A stretch of DNA of 64,000 nucleotides. Source: Treponema sp. (GTDB lineage: Bacteria; Spirochaetota; Spirochaetia; Treponematales; Treponemataceae). Location: positions 113,234 through 177,233 of the forward strand of contig JAGAZB010000010.1 in NCBI GenBank assembly GCA_017940255.1. Reading direction: 5' to 3'. Below the pieces are notes generated by a model. The model had not been told where the DNA came from. It made no database searches and was given only the letters and a program-made list of their open reading frames with translations. Of the stretch, positions 40,537-50,731 are shown in pieces; the first letter of the stretch is position 1, and each line of letters begins with the position of its first letter. Both the position numbers and the translations under genes were made by a program.

Positions 40537-42422
40537 TGAAAAAGAAAATCGCCGTGTTAGCCTGTGCCTGGAGCACCTATTTTGTAAAAGACTTTATAAA
40601 TGGAATGTTGCGGGCAACAAAAGACAGAAATATAGATCTCTATTTATTTTGTGCTTACAATTATACAGAATATTCTGGATATCTAAATTACACGGGATTT
40701 TCAATTTTTAATCTGATTCATTATGAAGATTTTGACGGCGTAATTGTCCTTTCAGATTTAATCGGGAATGTGCGAATCCTTGAAAAAGAGCGCCAGAAAA
40801 TATTAAAGGCCGGAAAGCCTGCAATAACAATTAATAAGCCATTAAATAATTTAAGCTGCATCAGGGTAGATAATTACACTGGCCTTTATCAGATGATGGA
40901 GCATCTTATAAAGGTTCATAATATTACAGATTTTGCCTATGTTGCCGGTAAAGAAACTTCTGTAGATATTGCGGAACGCTATAAGGCTTATAGATGTGCC
41001 CTAAAAGATAATAATCTGGACATTAAGCAGGAAAAAATCTTTTCAATAGAATCCTGCGATTATCACTGTGCAGTAAGTTTTTTTAATCGTTTTTTTGAAG
41101 AAAAAAGACCTCTCCCTCAGGCATTTATCTGTGCAAATGACCTTGTTGCTCTTGCGGCTTTAAAAGTTGCCCTTGATAACGGAGTAAAGGTTCCTGAGCA
41201 GTTAAAAATTATTGGCTATGATGATATTGCCTATACCAGTGCTGTAAATCCTTCTATTTCTACTGTGAAGAATAATACTGAACAGGTTGGTTTTGAGGCT
41301 GTAAACCGGGTTCTGACAAGTACAGATGAAACTCAGCATTTAAAAATAAACAGCAAGCCAATTTATAGAGATTCCTGCGGCTGTAGTGATGAAAGTAAAA
41401 ATAATACAAACACAGTAATGCTGGAATCTCTGGATGAAAACAATAGAAAAGAAGAACTTGATACTCAACTGGAACTTGTCAGTGAAATCTTTACCGAAGC
41501 AGTTGATGTTTTTACTCTTCTTACAAATATCGAAACATACTTTGCAAAATCTCACACCTTCGAAGGTTCCGATTTCTGTATCTTTATGAAGTCAGACTGG
41601 ACCTCTGTTTTAATCAACTCTTCCGAAAGCCTCCCTCAAGACTGGTCTTACGGAAGCCAGTTACAGTCAATCTGTTCAATTCAGAATAACATAAAATATC
41701 CCCGCGAAATGATAAACGCCCGTGATTTAATTCCTTCAAAAATGATAACCGAAGGCAGCAACATCTTTCTCTTTTTGCCTATTTATAATCACTCTTATGT
41801 TCACGGATATTATGTTACAAAAAACAACCTTTCTATGATAGACGGCCGTTACGGTTATATGTGGACTCGCAGTTTTGGTACCGGTATAGAACATTTCCGC
41901 AAAAAGAATATGTTCAAGCAGATGAGTCAGCAGTATCTTAAGCTTTCTACAAAGGATGCTCTTTCTGGAATGCTCAACCGCCAGGGCTTGGAAAAACTTG
42001 CCAAGCCATATTATGCCCAGAACAAGAAAAACGGCCTGACAACCGTACTTTTCTTTGTTGATATAAACAAAATGAAGCATATTAACGACCAGTTCGGGCA
42101 CCTTCACGGAGACCTGGCTGTAAAAACCGTTTCCGCAGCAGTAATGGAAATTGTTCCAAAGAACTGGCTTTGCATACGCTATGGTGGTGATGAATTCCTT
42201 GTTGTGGGAAACAGCCGCAATTACAATGGTGAAGATTACTGCACCAAAATAAAGGAACGTCTGGCGCAAAAAGTTTCTGTAATGCATCTTCCTTATAATC
42301 TTTCTGCCAGTGTGGGAACATATAATGTTCCTTCTCAGTCTCCTTTATCACTGGAAGAGGCTGTAGAAAATGTTGATAGTCTGATGTATACACAGAAACA
42401 AGAATTTCACAAGAATAATTAA
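40536..42422 (+). CDS. cytoplasmic binding-fold sensor with GGDEF diguanylate cyclase domain
   Basis: 628 residues. There is no signal peptide, no membrane segment and no HTH. Residues 1-270 are a LacI/PBP-like type I binding fold: KIAVLACAWSTYFVKDFINGML, DFDGVIVLSDLIG, FAYVAGKETSVDIAERYKAYRCAL, AFICANDLVALAALKVALDNGVKVPEQLKIIGYDDIAYTSAVNPSISTV. A middle region (about 280-460) is of unknown type. The C-terminal GGDEF domain has DALSGMLNRQGLEKL, FFVDINKMKHINDQFGHLHGD and RYGGDEFLVV, so active synthesis of c-di-GMP is likely. Overlap with udp (TAATG) suggests it senses a nucleoside or sugar and couples it to c-di-GMP. Confidence 0.85.
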   Translation: MKKKIAVLACAWSTYFVKDFINGMLRATKDRNIDLYLFCAYNYTEYSGYLNYTGFSIFNLIHYEDFDGVIVLSDLIGNVRILEKERQKILKAGKPAITINKPLNNLSCIRVDNYTGLYQMMEHLIKVHNITDFAYVAGKETSVDIAERYKAYRCALKDNNLDIKQEKIFSIESCDYHCAVSFFNRFFEEKRPLPQAFICANDLVALAALKVALDNGVKVPEQLKIIGYDDIAYTSAVNPSISTVKNNTEQVGFEAVNRVLTSTDETQHLKINSKPIYRDSCGCSDESKNNTNTVMLESLDENNRKEELDTQLELVSEIFTEAVDVFTLLTNIETYFAKSHTFEGSDFCIFMKSDWTSVLINSSESLPQDWSYGSQLQSICSIQNNIKYPREMINARDLIPSKMITEGSNIFLFLPIYNHSYVHGYYVTKNNLSMIDGRYGYMWTRSFGTGIEHFRKKNMFKQMSQQYLKLSTKDALSGMLNRQGLEKLAKPYYAQNKKNGLTTVLFFVDINKMKHINDQFGHLHGDLAVKTVSAAVMEIVPKNWLCIRYGGDEFLVVGNSRNYNGEDYCTKIKERLAQKVSVMHLPYNLSASVGTYNVPSQSPLSLEEAVENVDSLMYTQKQEFHKNN

Positions 42423-42531
42423 AAAAAAGTACAATTATTAAAGAATTTTATTATACAAAAAATATTTTTTCATCTTGAACAAATTGTGTGCAATCATTAT
42501 TGTTGTCTAGTTAAATCTCTAGGAGAATATA

Positions 42532-44736
42532 ATGAGTAACATTAATTCATCTTTTAAATCGATTAGAACTAGTCTGGTTCTTTCTTTGGGATTGGGAATG
42601 ATTGTTATTTCAATCGTAATGACTCTTATGATTGGTAGAACGGTTCTCAATAATAATAAGGAACAAATAACAAAAAGTATTATAACTCTAACAGAGAAAA
42701 AAGGTGATGCTGTAGAAAAAAGCATGACCGAAATGGTTTATTCTGCAGAAGCTCTTGCCGGTACTCTTGGTGGTACATGGGCAATTCCAGAAAAAGAACG
42801 TTCTTCTTCTGCTGAGCAGGCAGTTCGTGCAATGGTTAAATCTTCTACTATAGATTCTGCCTGGGCTTACTGGCTTCCTAATATGTTTGACCACAAGGAT
42901 GAAAAGCGTGCAGATAGAACTGATAATCCACTCGGACAGTTTAAAATTCACTATATTCGCGATAAAAACGGCCGAATTAAAAATGATATAGTTACTGAAT
43001 TTACTTCACAGAAAATAGAAGAAAGTGCAAATGCCGGAAACACTTTTATTAGTGAACCAACAATTACCACACTTGATGGTGAAAAAGTTCTTAGTGCAAA
43101 GGTTTTTTCTCCAATTATAAACTCTTTGGGACAGAGAGTTGGTGTTGCCGGAATTGATATTGTTCTTTCTGGTCTTGGCGGAATGATGGAAGGTTCTTCT
43201 ATTTATGCAGGAACAACCTGTCAGTTCCTTACATCTTCTGGTGCTGTACTTGCCGCAAGCGACGGAAGTTCTGTTGGTTCAAAGAGTTCTATCTATTCAA
43301 AGTTTTCTCAGTATTTTGAAACAACAAACAAGGAAACCGGAGCAGTTGATGCTTCTACAGTTGCTTTTTCTGCAAAAATCGGTAATGAAAATCAGTTTGT
43401 AACAGTTGCAAAAACTCTGGTAGATCGTTCTGGTGCCTACTGGTACTTTGTTTCTATGACTCCAGAAAATGAAATTAACAAGAGCGCATGGAATACAATC
43501 TGGACTATTATCATTGCTTTTGTTCTTCAGATTGTAATTGTAATTTTAATTGTATTTGGAGTTGTAACAAGAATTACAAAACCTTTGAAAATTACAGTAG
43601 AAGCTCTTCAGAATATTAGTGAAGGTGATGGTGATATGACCGTTCGTCTTCATGCTCGCCAGGCAAACGAAATTGGTGCAATGTGCGAAAGCTTCAATAA
43701 AACAATGGATAAACTTTCTACTTCTATTAAAGATGTAAAAGCTTCCAGCGAAGAAATGGATGGAATAGGAAATGAACTTAACGATTCTATGAACCAGACT
43801 TCTAAGGCCGTTGTTGATATCACTGCAAGTATTGAATCAATTCAGAATCAGATGCAGGATCACGCTGCTGGTGTTGAAGAGGCTCGTTCTGTTGTAGAGC
43901 AGATTGTAAAAAATATTAAGAAATTAAACGAAAATATTGATATTCAGGCTGCAAGCGTAACCGATTCTTCTGCTTCTATTGAACAGATGACTCAGAACAT
44001 TCGCAACGTAACTTCTATTCTTGAAAATAACCGTTCTTCTATCACAATGCTTGAACAGGCTTCTGAACTTGGACAGGCTTTGATTGATAATACTGCCGCT
44101 CTTTCTACAAAGATTCAGGATCGTTCAAAGAATCTGCAGGAAGCTTCTTCTGTTATCAGAAATATTGCTAGCCAGACAAACCTTCTTGCTATGAATGCTG
44201 CAATTGAAGCTGCCCATGCCGGCGAAAGTGGACAGGGCTTTGCGGTAGTTGCCGGTGAAATTCGTAAGCTTGCCGAAGAGTCTAATTCTCAGGGAACCAA
44301 GATTCAGAATGAACTTAAAGATGTTCAGAACCTTATTGATGAAGTAAGTAATTCAACAAAACAGGCTCAGGAACAGTTCAGCAGTATCTTTAATCTTACA
44401 AAGACTGTAAGTGAACAGGAACTTATTATTGATGAAGCAATGAAGCAGCAGAACAAGGGTGGTGAACAGGTTCTGGAACTTATGCACACAATCAATAATA
44501 TCACTGGTAACGTTAAGAACGACTCCGACGAAATGATGGAAGGAAGTAAACAGGTTTCTTACGAAATGGATATGATTGCAAACATGACAACATCGGTTAA
44601 TAACAATGTTAAAAACATGACTGAAAAAACTGATGCTATCAGCAACTTCTCTAAGAAGGCACACGAATGTGTAGAAAAGAACGTAAACAGTATTTCTAAA
44701 CTTCGCGATGCAATGAATAAGTTCAAGGTTGAATAA
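42532..44736 (+). CDS. methyl-accepting chemotaxis protein
   Basis: 734 residues. First membrane helix about 13-35 ([21 protein letters not shown]), a large periplasmic sensor of dCache type (about 40-315, including [11 protein letters not shown] and [24 protein letters not shown]), second helix about 320-345 ([21 protein letters not shown]), HAMP ([26 protein letters not shown]) and the signalling hairpin [40 protein letters not shown] around residues 546-584. It should signal to CheA at the flagellar poles. AGGAG before ATG, 109 bp behind the GGDEF gene. Ligand unknown. Confidence 0.93.
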   Translation: MSNINSSFKSIRTSLVLSLGLGMIVISIVMTLMIGRTVLNNNKEQITKSIITLTEKKGDAVEKSMTEMVYSAEALAGTLGGTWAIPEKERSSSAEQAVRAMVKSSTIDSAWAYWLPNMFDHKDEKRADRTDNPLGQFKIHYIRDKNGRIKNDIVTEFTSQKIEESANAGNTFISEPTITTLDGEKVLSAKVFSPIINSLGQRVGVAGIDIVLSGLGGMMEGSSIYAGTTCQFLTSSGAVLAASDGSSVGSKSSIYSKFSQYFETTNKETGAVDASTVAFSAKIGNENQFVTVAKTLVDRSGAYWYFVSMTPENEINKSAWNTIWTIIIAFVLQIVIVILIVFGVVTRITKPLKITVEALQNISEGDGDMTVRLHARQANEIGAMCESFNKTMDKLSTSIKDVKASSEEMDGIGNELNDSMNQTSKAVVDITASIESIQNQMQDHAAGVEEARSVVEQIVKNIKKLNENIDIQAASVTDSSASIEQMTQNIRNVTSILENNRSSITMLEQASELGQALIDNTAALSTKIQDRSKNLQEASSVIRNIASQTNLLAMNAAIEAAHAGESGQGFAVVAGEIRKLAEESNSQGTKIQNELKDVQNLIDEVSNSTKQAQEQFSSIFNLTKTVSEQELIIDEAMKQQNKGGEQVLELMHTINNITGNVKNDSDEMMEGSKQVSYEMDMIANMTTSVNNNVKNMTEKTDAISNFSKKAHECVEKNVNSISKLRDAMNKFKVE

Positions 44737-44749
44737 AGGAGGCCAGGTT

Positions 44750-45322
44750 ATGAAAAAGATTTTTCTTGCTTTATTAATATTGATTTCTACATCTTTTGCG
44801 GCTTTTGCTCAGGTAGATGAGCCTCTGCCAAAAGGTTCTATTGTTACTTTTGATGGATTCGAAAACGGAAATTATTGGATTTGGGCTGGTTTTGACTGGG
44901 ACCAGTATGGCCCCCACAAGCTTTCTAATGGAGCAAATATTTCCAAAGACTGGGCTTCTGAAGGTCGACATTCTCTGGAATTAACAATGGAAGCCATGAC
45001 TCCTGAATCTTCTAAGTCTGCAAGCTGGTTTTATGATGGTACAAATGACCTTACCGGTGCAAAATATATTGTAGTTGATTATTACAACCCGGAAGATTAT
45101 GTATACAACATTACCGCTGTTTTCCAGTGCACAGATTCATGGAAGTGGTGCCAGGGGCCAACTTATCAGGTAGCGCCAGGTGAACACACAGTAGTTTATG
45201 ATATGACTGCATACACAGAATTCTTAAGTGATGTTAGACGTATTACACTTTCTAGCGATAACTGGGAAGTATATCCAAAAGAATCTCATATTTATATTGA
45301 TAATATTAGATTTATTAAGTAA
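44750..45322 (+). CDS. secreted beta-sandwich protein, carbohydrate-binding-like
   Basis: 190 residues. Signal peptide MKKIFLALLILISTSFAAFAQ. The mature part (DGFENGNYWIWAGFDWDQYG, SEGRHSLELTMEAM, DLTGAKYIVVDYYNPEDYVYNITAVFQC, YDMTAYTEFLSDVRRITLSSDNWEVYPKESHIYIDNIRFI) has the pattern of a jelly-roll domain of the CBM11/30-like galactose-binding type: FE-G at the start, a VDYYNP strand, and YIDNIRF at the end. It is a stand-alone module with many aromatics. Start at 44750 follows AAGGAGG; it is 13 bp behind the chemoreceptor, possibly its periplasmic ligand-binding partner. That link is an inference. Confidence 0.6.
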   Translation: MKKIFLALLILISTSFAAFAQVDEPLPKGSIVTFDGFENGNYWIWAGFDWDQYGPHKLSNGANISKDWASEGRHSLELTMEAMTPESSKSASWFYDGTNDLTGAKYIVVDYYNPEDYVYNITAVFQCTDSWKWCQGPTYQVAPGEHTVVYDMTAYTEFLSDVRRITLSSDNWEVYPKESHIYIDNIRFIK

Positions 45323-45339
45323 ATAATCCAAAAATATGC

Positions 45340-45345
45340 TATAAT
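45340..45345 (+). promoter_or_regulatory. -10 box of PAP2 operon, nearly leaderless
   Basis: TATAAT ends 7 bp before the ATG at 45353. The -35 region is AT-rich and without a good match. Confidence 0.45.
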
Positions 45346-45352
45346 ATTCAGT

Positions 45353-46264
45353 ATGGATTATTTATATGCCTTGCAGAGTATCCGGGAATCAAGCCCGGCT
45401 CTGTTTAATTATTTCTTTCTTTTTATCTCCGAAGTTGTATTAAAAGGCGGTATTATTTTTATGGCCCTTATTTACTGGTGTTTTAGTAAGAGGGACGGCC
45501 TTATAATAAGCTTCGGATATGTTTTTTCTTTTTCGATAAATCAGTTTATAAAAAATATAGTTTGTATGCCTCGTCCCTGGTTATTAGATTCCAGACTTCA
45601 TGTAGATCCAATTGCAAAAAGCGGGGCAACAGGCTTTTCTTTCCCTAGCGGTCACACGGTTTCTGCAGCCTCAATATTCGGTGGAACTGCCGTATATCAG
45701 CGTAAAAGAAAATGGCTTGTAGCATGCTGTTCTGTTATAACTCTTCTTACAGCCTTTTCCCGTAACTGGCTTGGCTGTCATACCTTAAAAGATGTTGTGG
45801 TTGCCCTGATTATTGCGGCTTTTACACTCAGCATAATGAATGTTTTACTCATCTGGTTTTCAAAACATCAGGAAAAAGATTTTTTAATTTGTCTGATTGT
45901 TTGTATTCTTAATATTCTGATTCTTGTATTTCTTCAGTTCAAACCATACTCTGTTGAAGATGTATATCCTTTAATTACAGACTGCTATTCTTCTTCTGGA
46001 ATGGTTTTGGGACTTATGATTGGCTGGCTTTTGGAAAGGCGATTTGTTCATTTTTCTATGGAAGTTCCTCTCAAAAATAAAATCTTGCGCGCTCTTATTG
46101 GTTCTGCCTTAATCGGTCTTATGTATTTTGGCGGAAACCTTGCATTTGCTTTTATGGGAGACCATTTTTCTCATCTTGTAAAATATTTTGTCATTTTCTT
46201 TGTGGTAACTTTTCTTTATCCTTTGATTTTTACAAAAATTGAGGGGAAAAAGAATGCAGATTAA
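45353..46264 (+). CDS. PAP2-family phosphatase, membrane-bound
   Basis: 303 residues, six to eight membrane segments. All three phosphatase motifs: KNIVCMPRP (KxxxxxxRP, residues 67-75), FPSGHT (PSGH, 98-101) and SRNWLGCHTLKDV (SRxxxxxHxxxD). It should dephosphorylate a lipid phosphate, such as undecaprenyl pyrophosphate or phosphatidic acid, on the outer face of the inner membrane. The second half has extra helices beyond the typical core. First gene of a four-gene run; its end overlaps the MoxR-like gene by 11 bp. Confidence 0.9.
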   Translation: MDYLYALQSIRESSPALFNYFFLFISEVVLKGGIIFMALIYWCFSKRDGLIISFGYVFSFSINQFIKNIVCMPRPWLLDSRLHVDPIAKSGATGFSFPSGHTVSAASIFGGTAVYQRKRKWLVACCSVITLLTAFSRNWLGCHTLKDVVVALIIAAFTLSIMNVLLIWFSKHQEKDFLICLIVCILNILILVFLQFKPYSVEDVYPLITDCYSSSGMVLGLMIGWLLERRFVHFSMEVPLKNKILRALIGSALIGLMYFGGNLAFAFMGDHFSHLVKYFVIFFVVTFLYPLIFTKIEGKKNAD

Positions 46265-47351
46265 TGCCAGACAGTTATATTTTATTCTGGAACATACTCC
46301 AGCAGCACAAAATATTATGCTGGTTGGAAAGCACGGAATTGGTAAATCTCGTATTCTGGAAGAGTATTATTCAGCTCGCGGACAGAAAGTTGTAACTCTG
46401 TTTTTAGGCCAGATGAGTGATCCTGGAGATTTAATCGGACTTCCTCATCTTGATGAAAAAACTGGACGTACCGAATTTATGCTCCCTTACTGGTTTCCAA
46501 CTGATGGAAAACCTGTGGTTCTTTTTCTGGATGAATTAAACCGTGCCCGCCCCGAAGTTTTGCAGACAGTAATGGATTTAACTCTGAACCGCAAACTGGC
46601 CGGCAAGGCTCTTCCCCAAGGCAGCCGCATTATTAGTGCTGTGAACGGGGGTAGTGAATATCAGCTTACGGAACTGGACCCGGCCCTTGTGAGCCGCTTT
46701 AATATTTATGAATTTGCACCTAGTGTAGAAGACTGGCTTTCCTGGGCAGAAGAAGCTGGACTTGATAGCCGCATTATAGGCTTTATTTCTGAAAATCCTG
46801 AATATCTTGATTCAGATACTGCTGCCGGGGACTACGACGGGCTTTCAAGAAGTCCAGACCGCCGCAGCTGGGAACGCACTTCTGAAGTTATAAAAGATTT
46901 TACACTGCTTTCAAACGAAGAACTTCCTCTGGTCAGCGGAATTATTGGAGACCAGGCTGCAGCTTTGTTTTTCCGCTTTGTAAATGATAGAGCACTTCCT
47001 TCTGCAAAGGCAATTTTGTGTGGGGAAGGGCTTTCAAGTGATGCTACAGCCTCTAAGCTTTCGGCCCTTTCTGTGAGTCAGTTGTGCCTTTTAAATGAAA
47101 GTCTTTTTCATTTTATAGAGGGAAGTGTGGGCTCTGCCGGTGAGTCCGGTGCCGGGGCCGAGTTCCAGAAAAAACTGGTAAAAAATTTTGAAGATTACTT
47201 TGATTTTATAAGCAAAAATACTGCAAAAGAAGTGTCTGCTCATTTTATTTCCCTTTGTTCGGCTCAAAATACTCCTAATACGCTGAACTTTATTTCAGAA
47301 AACTCTCCTTCGCTCTACAAAAAGCTCTTAAACGCTGTTTCGGAAATGTAA
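46254..47351 (+). CDS. MoxR-like AAA+ ATPase
   Basis: 365 residues. Walker A MLVGKHGIGKSRILEEY, Walker B VVLFLDELNRARPEVLQTVMDL, sensor 1 IISAVNGGSEYQ, and Arg finger region ELDPALVSRFNIYEF. ATG at 46254 is preceded by GAGGGG and lies within the PAP2 gene. MoxR ATPases act as chaperones together with a VWA protein, which is encoded next (1-bp gap). The C-terminal 150 residues are a less conserved lid. It probably activates or assembles some envelope or metal enzyme not encoded nearby. Confidence 0.88.
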   Translation: MQINARQLYFILEHTPAAQNIMLVGKHGIGKSRILEEYYSARGQKVVTLFLGQMSDPGDLIGLPHLDEKTGRTEFMLPYWFPTDGKPVVLFLDELNRARPEVLQTVMDLTLNRKLAGKALPQGSRIISAVNGGSEYQLTELDPALVSRFNIYEFAPSVEDWLSWAEEAGLDSRIIGFISENPEYLDSDTAAGDYDGLSRSPDRRSWERTSEVIKDFTLLSNEELPLVSGIIGDQAAALFFRFVNDRALPSAKAILCGEGLSSDATASKLSALSVSQLCLLNESLFHFIEGSVGSAGESGAGAEFQKKLVKNFEDYFDFISKNTAKEVSAHFISLCSAQNTPNTLNFISENSPSLYKKLLNAVSEM

Positions 47352-47352
47352 T

Positions 47353-48675
47353 ATGGCAGATTCTGTTGGCATTCCGCTTTCTAAACGAATTTCAGAAATT
47401 AAAAAGCAATGGTTTTTATCTGAACCACTGCTTTTTGCCATTGCCAGCAGGCATACATTTGTAGAAAATCCCGGGCTTTCTCTTCCTTTGAGGACTGGAA
47501 GACTTATGGTTGAATATAACCCTGAGCTTCTTAAAGATGCTGCAGATTTGCAGCTGGAAGCAAGCCTAAAATGCGAGATGACCCGGGCTCTTTTAGGTCA
47601 CCCTTATGCCAGGCAGCCCCAGAATTGCAAAAAAAAAGTACTCTTTCTTGCAAGTGACGTAATTCTTTACAGCCTGCTTCCTCTGGACGTAATAGAAAAC
47701 CTGCCATTTGAACTGGCCGGTCCTGCCTACTTAAAGTATCATGCAGCTCGCATTCAGACTCTGGAATATCCACTTGGGAAAAAGTGGGAGGGTACAGAGG
47801 AACTGGCTTTTTTTCAGCGAAATCTTCAGGTAGACCGCAAGACCGGACGCCTTATTTTTCAGGATGATCTTTCTTTTGAACAGTGGTACCGCCGCATTTT
47901 GTTTTTAATCGAACAGACTGCTATTGCTGGCTCAGAATCTGCGGGGGGCGGGGGAGAAGTAAATCTTTTAGCTGCTGCAGAAGAAGCGGGTGAGCTTTGG
48001 GAAGAAGACCAGAGCGTTCTGGAAGACATAAAAAATCAGCTTAAAAAGGCCGAAATTGACCAGGGCTGGGGCGGGCTTGGCGGCAATCTTGCTCTGGAAC
48101 TAAGGGATTCGGTAGATTTTTCTTTTGATTACAGGCGGGCCCTTACCCGATTCCGCGCAAAAATTGTGAGTGCTCAGCGTCACCTGACCCGAATGCGTCC
48201 CAGCCGCCGCTATGGTTTTTCTGCCATGGGAAGCCGCTACGAGCGCAAGGCCAATATTTTAATTGCGGTTGATGTAAGCGGCTCAATCACAGAAGAAAGC
48301 TTTTCGCATTTTTACAAGGCAATCAGTAATTTCTTTTTTTTAGGAATTATAGAAAAAATAGACCTGATTTTCTTTGACGTAAATCTGAAGAACACAAGAC
48401 CGATAGCTTTTAAAGGAAGTCGTAATAAAATCAGTCTGGAAGAAATAAAGGGGCGGGGAGGCACCAGTTTTCAGGCTCCTTTTGATTATTTTTCTGCTCA
48501 CAAAAACGAATACAGCGGAATGATTCTTTTTACCGATGGCCAGGGAAATCCTCCGCTGTCTTCTGGTTCTGATGGCACAGTTCTCTGGATTTTAGACAGC
48601 CGCCTTGCCTACGAAAAATGCCGCAGCTGGATAGAAAGTTTACCCGGCTCTTCTGCAACCTATCTTCCTTTTTAG
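47353..48675 (+). CDS. VWA-like protein with degenerate metallopeptidase domain (DUF2201 type)
   Basis: 440 residues. The C-terminal half is a von Willebrand A domain with MIDAS-like ILIAVDVSGSITEESF, GRGGTSFQAPFDYF and LFTDGQGNPP. The N-terminal half matches the DUF2201 metallopeptidase-like domain by layout, but where the family has HExxHxxxxH this protein reads CEMTRALLGH (residues 74-83): Cys and Arg replace the first two His. So protease activity is unlikely; a scaffold or partner of the MoxR-like ATPase is more probable. The middle (about 200-290) is acidic and basic in turn. It starts 1 bp after the MoxR gene stop. Confidence 0.82.
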   Translation: MADSVGIPLSKRISEIKKQWFLSEPLLFAIASRHTFVENPGLSLPLRTGRLMVEYNPELLKDAADLQLEASLKCEMTRALLGHPYARQPQNCKKKVLFLASDVILYSLLPLDVIENLPFELAGPAYLKYHAARIQTLEYPLGKKWEGTEELAFFQRNLQVDRKTGRLIFQDDLSFEQWYRRILFLIEQTAIAGSESAGGGGEVNLLAAAEEAGELWEEDQSVLEDIKNQLKKAEIDQGWGGLGGNLALELRDSVDFSFDYRRALTRFRAKIVSAQRHLTRMRPSRRYGFSAMGSRYERKANILIAVDVSGSITEESFSHFYKAISNFFFLGIIEKIDLIFFDVNLKNTRPIAFKGSRNKISLEEIKGRGGTSFQAPFDYFSAHKNEYSGMILFTDGQGNPPLSSGSDGTVLWILDSRLAYEKCRSWIESLPGSSATYLPF

Positions 48676-48702
48676 CACTTTTCGTGTTAAAATCCATTCA
48701 TT

Positions 48703-49302
48703 ATGTATGATGATGTAGAAGCCGATTTTTGGAAGGAACTTTTTGTCCACCTTCAGCATAAAAACATGGTTCGCTCAGGTGCAGAACGCCTGACTCTTTC
48801 TCAGTGCCCCGCTGCCTTCGACCGCTTTGCCCTTGCACATCCCGATATCCCGGCCACTTCCGAAATAAAAGAAAGCAGCGCAGTCTGGGAAGTGCCCGTT
48901 ACTTCATCAATTCACTTGCGGCTTTTCATTCAAAATCAGATAAAGGCTTCTCTCTTGCAGCGCCAGGGCTCCGACTTTGTAAAAATTGCCGACGCCAAGT
49001 TCCCCTACAATCCCTTCCCCGAAATTACAGAATTCCTTTCCCGCCGCGATGCCTACCAGGTAGAGCTTCATTCCCGCCAGGAAACTTCCCTGCGCGATAA
49101 CCGCCGTGCTCGCCTTGCCGAGAACTTTATTCGTGCTGCCTTGCAAAAACATCTCCCTGCTTGTGCTAGCCCCTGGCGCCTGGAATCTTCCACTTCCGAA
49201 GAAAAAACTTTTTCCCTGATTCTTGGAATTGCCCCAAACGAAAAAAAAATCCCGCTCTCGGAAGAAAACTTCCTGAGCGAGATTTTATCAATAAAATTCT
49301 GA
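48703..49302 (+). CDS. hypothetical protein, last gene of the MoxR-VWA run
   Basis: 199 residues. MYDDVEADFWKELFVHLQHKNMVRSGAERLTLSQCPAAFDRFA, soluble, no signal or membrane segment. The middle (HLRLFIQNQIKASLLQRQGSDFVKIADAKFPYNPFPEI) and C-terminus (RLAENFIRAALQKHLPACASPWRLES) look like an alpha/beta fold. No family recognised. Its start has a TAAAAT hexamer 9 bp upstream and no clear Shine-Dalgarno, so it may also have its own promoter. It converges with the LRR lipoprotein gene across 15 bp. Context suggests a partner of the MoxR-VWA pair, or unrelated. Confidence 0.55.
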   Translation: MYDDVEADFWKELFVHLQHKNMVRSGAERLTLSQCPAAFDRFALAHPDIPATSEIKESSAVWEVPVTSSIHLRLFIQNQIKASLLQRQGSDFVKIADAKFPYNPFPEITEFLSRRDAYQVELHSRQETSLRDNRRARLAENFIRAALQKHLPACASPWRLESSTSEEKTFSLILGIAPNEKKIPLSEENFLSEILSIKF

Positions 49303-49317
49303 ATGAATATCTAAAAA

Positions 49318-50628
49318 CTAGTATGTAATGTCTCCGTCAGAGCATTTAACAGTTACGCCACTTTTTAATGATCTGCAAGCATATGTATTAAAAAGTGTAA
49401 GCTTATCTTTTTCATCAGTTGTTGCCTCAACATAAGAAGATTCTGATGAACTGTAGAAGTATAATGTCACTCTGCTTTTCCACTGAGCCATAGTTCCTGC
49501 ATAGTTGATTGTCGAAGTAGCGGATAAACCATAATCGTCAATCTCACTTATAGTTTTAGGCAAATCAATAGAAGTTAATGCAGTGCAGCCATAAAAAGCG
49601 CCTACACCAATTTCCTGGATGGCTGGAAGCGAAATTTCTTTTAAAGATGAGCATTTTCTAAAAGCACCACTCATTGTACCAATTCCACCTTCAATTTTTG
49701 TTACTGAATCAAGACCAGATACGCTTTCAAGGCTTGTGTTTCCATCAAAAGCATAATTCCAAATTTCTGTATAGCCATCAGCAAAAGTTATATTTTCAAG
49801 ATATTTAGATCTAAAATCATAAATACATGTTTCCTTCTTATTATCTGAACCAAAATAACTTGGAGGAGGAACGATAATATCAGTTACTGTAGAAGGTATT
49901 GTATCAGAAAGTTTTACTCCAAAATATTCTGTAAATGTAAAATATGATTTATCACTACATTCATTCAAAGTAGTGTAGAACTTAAAGTTATTGCAGAAAA
50001 GATCTTTTACAGAAAGTGGGAATTCAACTTCACTTGTCATATCTTTGTCTGTATAAAGTTTTGTGTAATAATGAGTGCTGTCTGCATAATCTTCAAATTT
50101 TGACGCAAAAGTTTCTGAGCTTTCAAATTCTTTTTCTTTTGATAAAAGGAAAGTATTGCTTGCGTTGTAGAGATTTAAGGTTGCTTTAGAAGCTTTTACA
50201 GTTAAATCTGAATCTTTTACATAAACATAAAGCACCGAAGTGCGGCCTTCCTGTTCTACATCACCATACTCTTTTGTTCCATCATCATCATAATATTCTT
50301 TGCATTCTTCTATTGTCATATAGTCTTTATAAGAAGTGATTTTGTTCTTGAATGATGAATCTGTGTAGGCTTCTTTCCAGGAAATAGTTCCTTTAAGATT
50401 ATCTGTATCTATTGTATACTGCTGGAGTGAAGAATCGGCAATATAATATTCTCTGTCAAACTTAGCAAATGTATCTGTTTCATAACCGTTTTCAAATACG
50501 GCTACAATACCTGGGAATGAATAAACACTGCCAGTTGAATAAGAATAACCATCGCCACCACAAGATGTAAAAGCCAGAGTTGCTGCAAGAATGCTCATTC
50601 CTGCAATTAAAGTTTTAAGTTTTTTCAA
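49318..50628 (-). CDS. surface lipoprotein with BspA-type leucine-rich repeats
   Basis: 436 residues. Lipoprotein signal with lipobox LAFTSCGG (Cys22-23 region). After a region of about 260 residues without clear family come LRR_5-type repeats: YLENITFADGYTEIWNYAFDGNTSLESVSG, CSSLKEISLPAIQEIGVGAFYGCTALTSIDLP, then the familiar end motif INYAGTMAQWKSRV...VKCSDGDI seen in host-associated Treponema LRR proteins. It is probably outer-membrane exposed and adhesive. GGAGAAAAAA precedes ATG. It is transcribed alone, divergent from argG. Confidence 0.82.
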   Translation of the reverse strand: MKKLKTLIAGMSILAATLAFTSCGGDGYSYSTGSVYSFPGIVAVFENGYETDTFAKFDREYYIADSSLQQYTIDTDNLKGTISWKEAYTDSSFKNKITSYKDYMTIEECKEYYDDDGTKEYGDVEQEGRTSVLYVYVKDSDLTVKASKATLNLYNASNTFLLSKEKEFESSETFASKFEDYADSTHYYTKLYTDKDMTSEVEFPLSVKDLFCNNFKFYTTLNECSDKSYFTFTEYFGVKLSDTIPSTVTDIIVPPPSYFGSDNKKETCIYDFRSKYLENITFADGYTEIWNYAFDGNTSLESVSGLDSVTKIEGGIGTMSGAFRKCSSLKEISLPAIQEIGVGAFYGCTALTSIDLPKTISEIDDYGLSATSTINYAGTMAQWKSRVTLYFYSSSESSYVEATTDEKDKLTLFNTYACRSLKSGVTVKCSDGDITY

Positions 50629-50731
50629 TTTTTTCTCCTTCCGAAATGCCTTTCTAAGACTTTTCTTAATTTTGATTTTATAATGACATTTTTTTTTTTT
50701 TTGTCAACGAAAAGGCTTTTCTGATAATATC

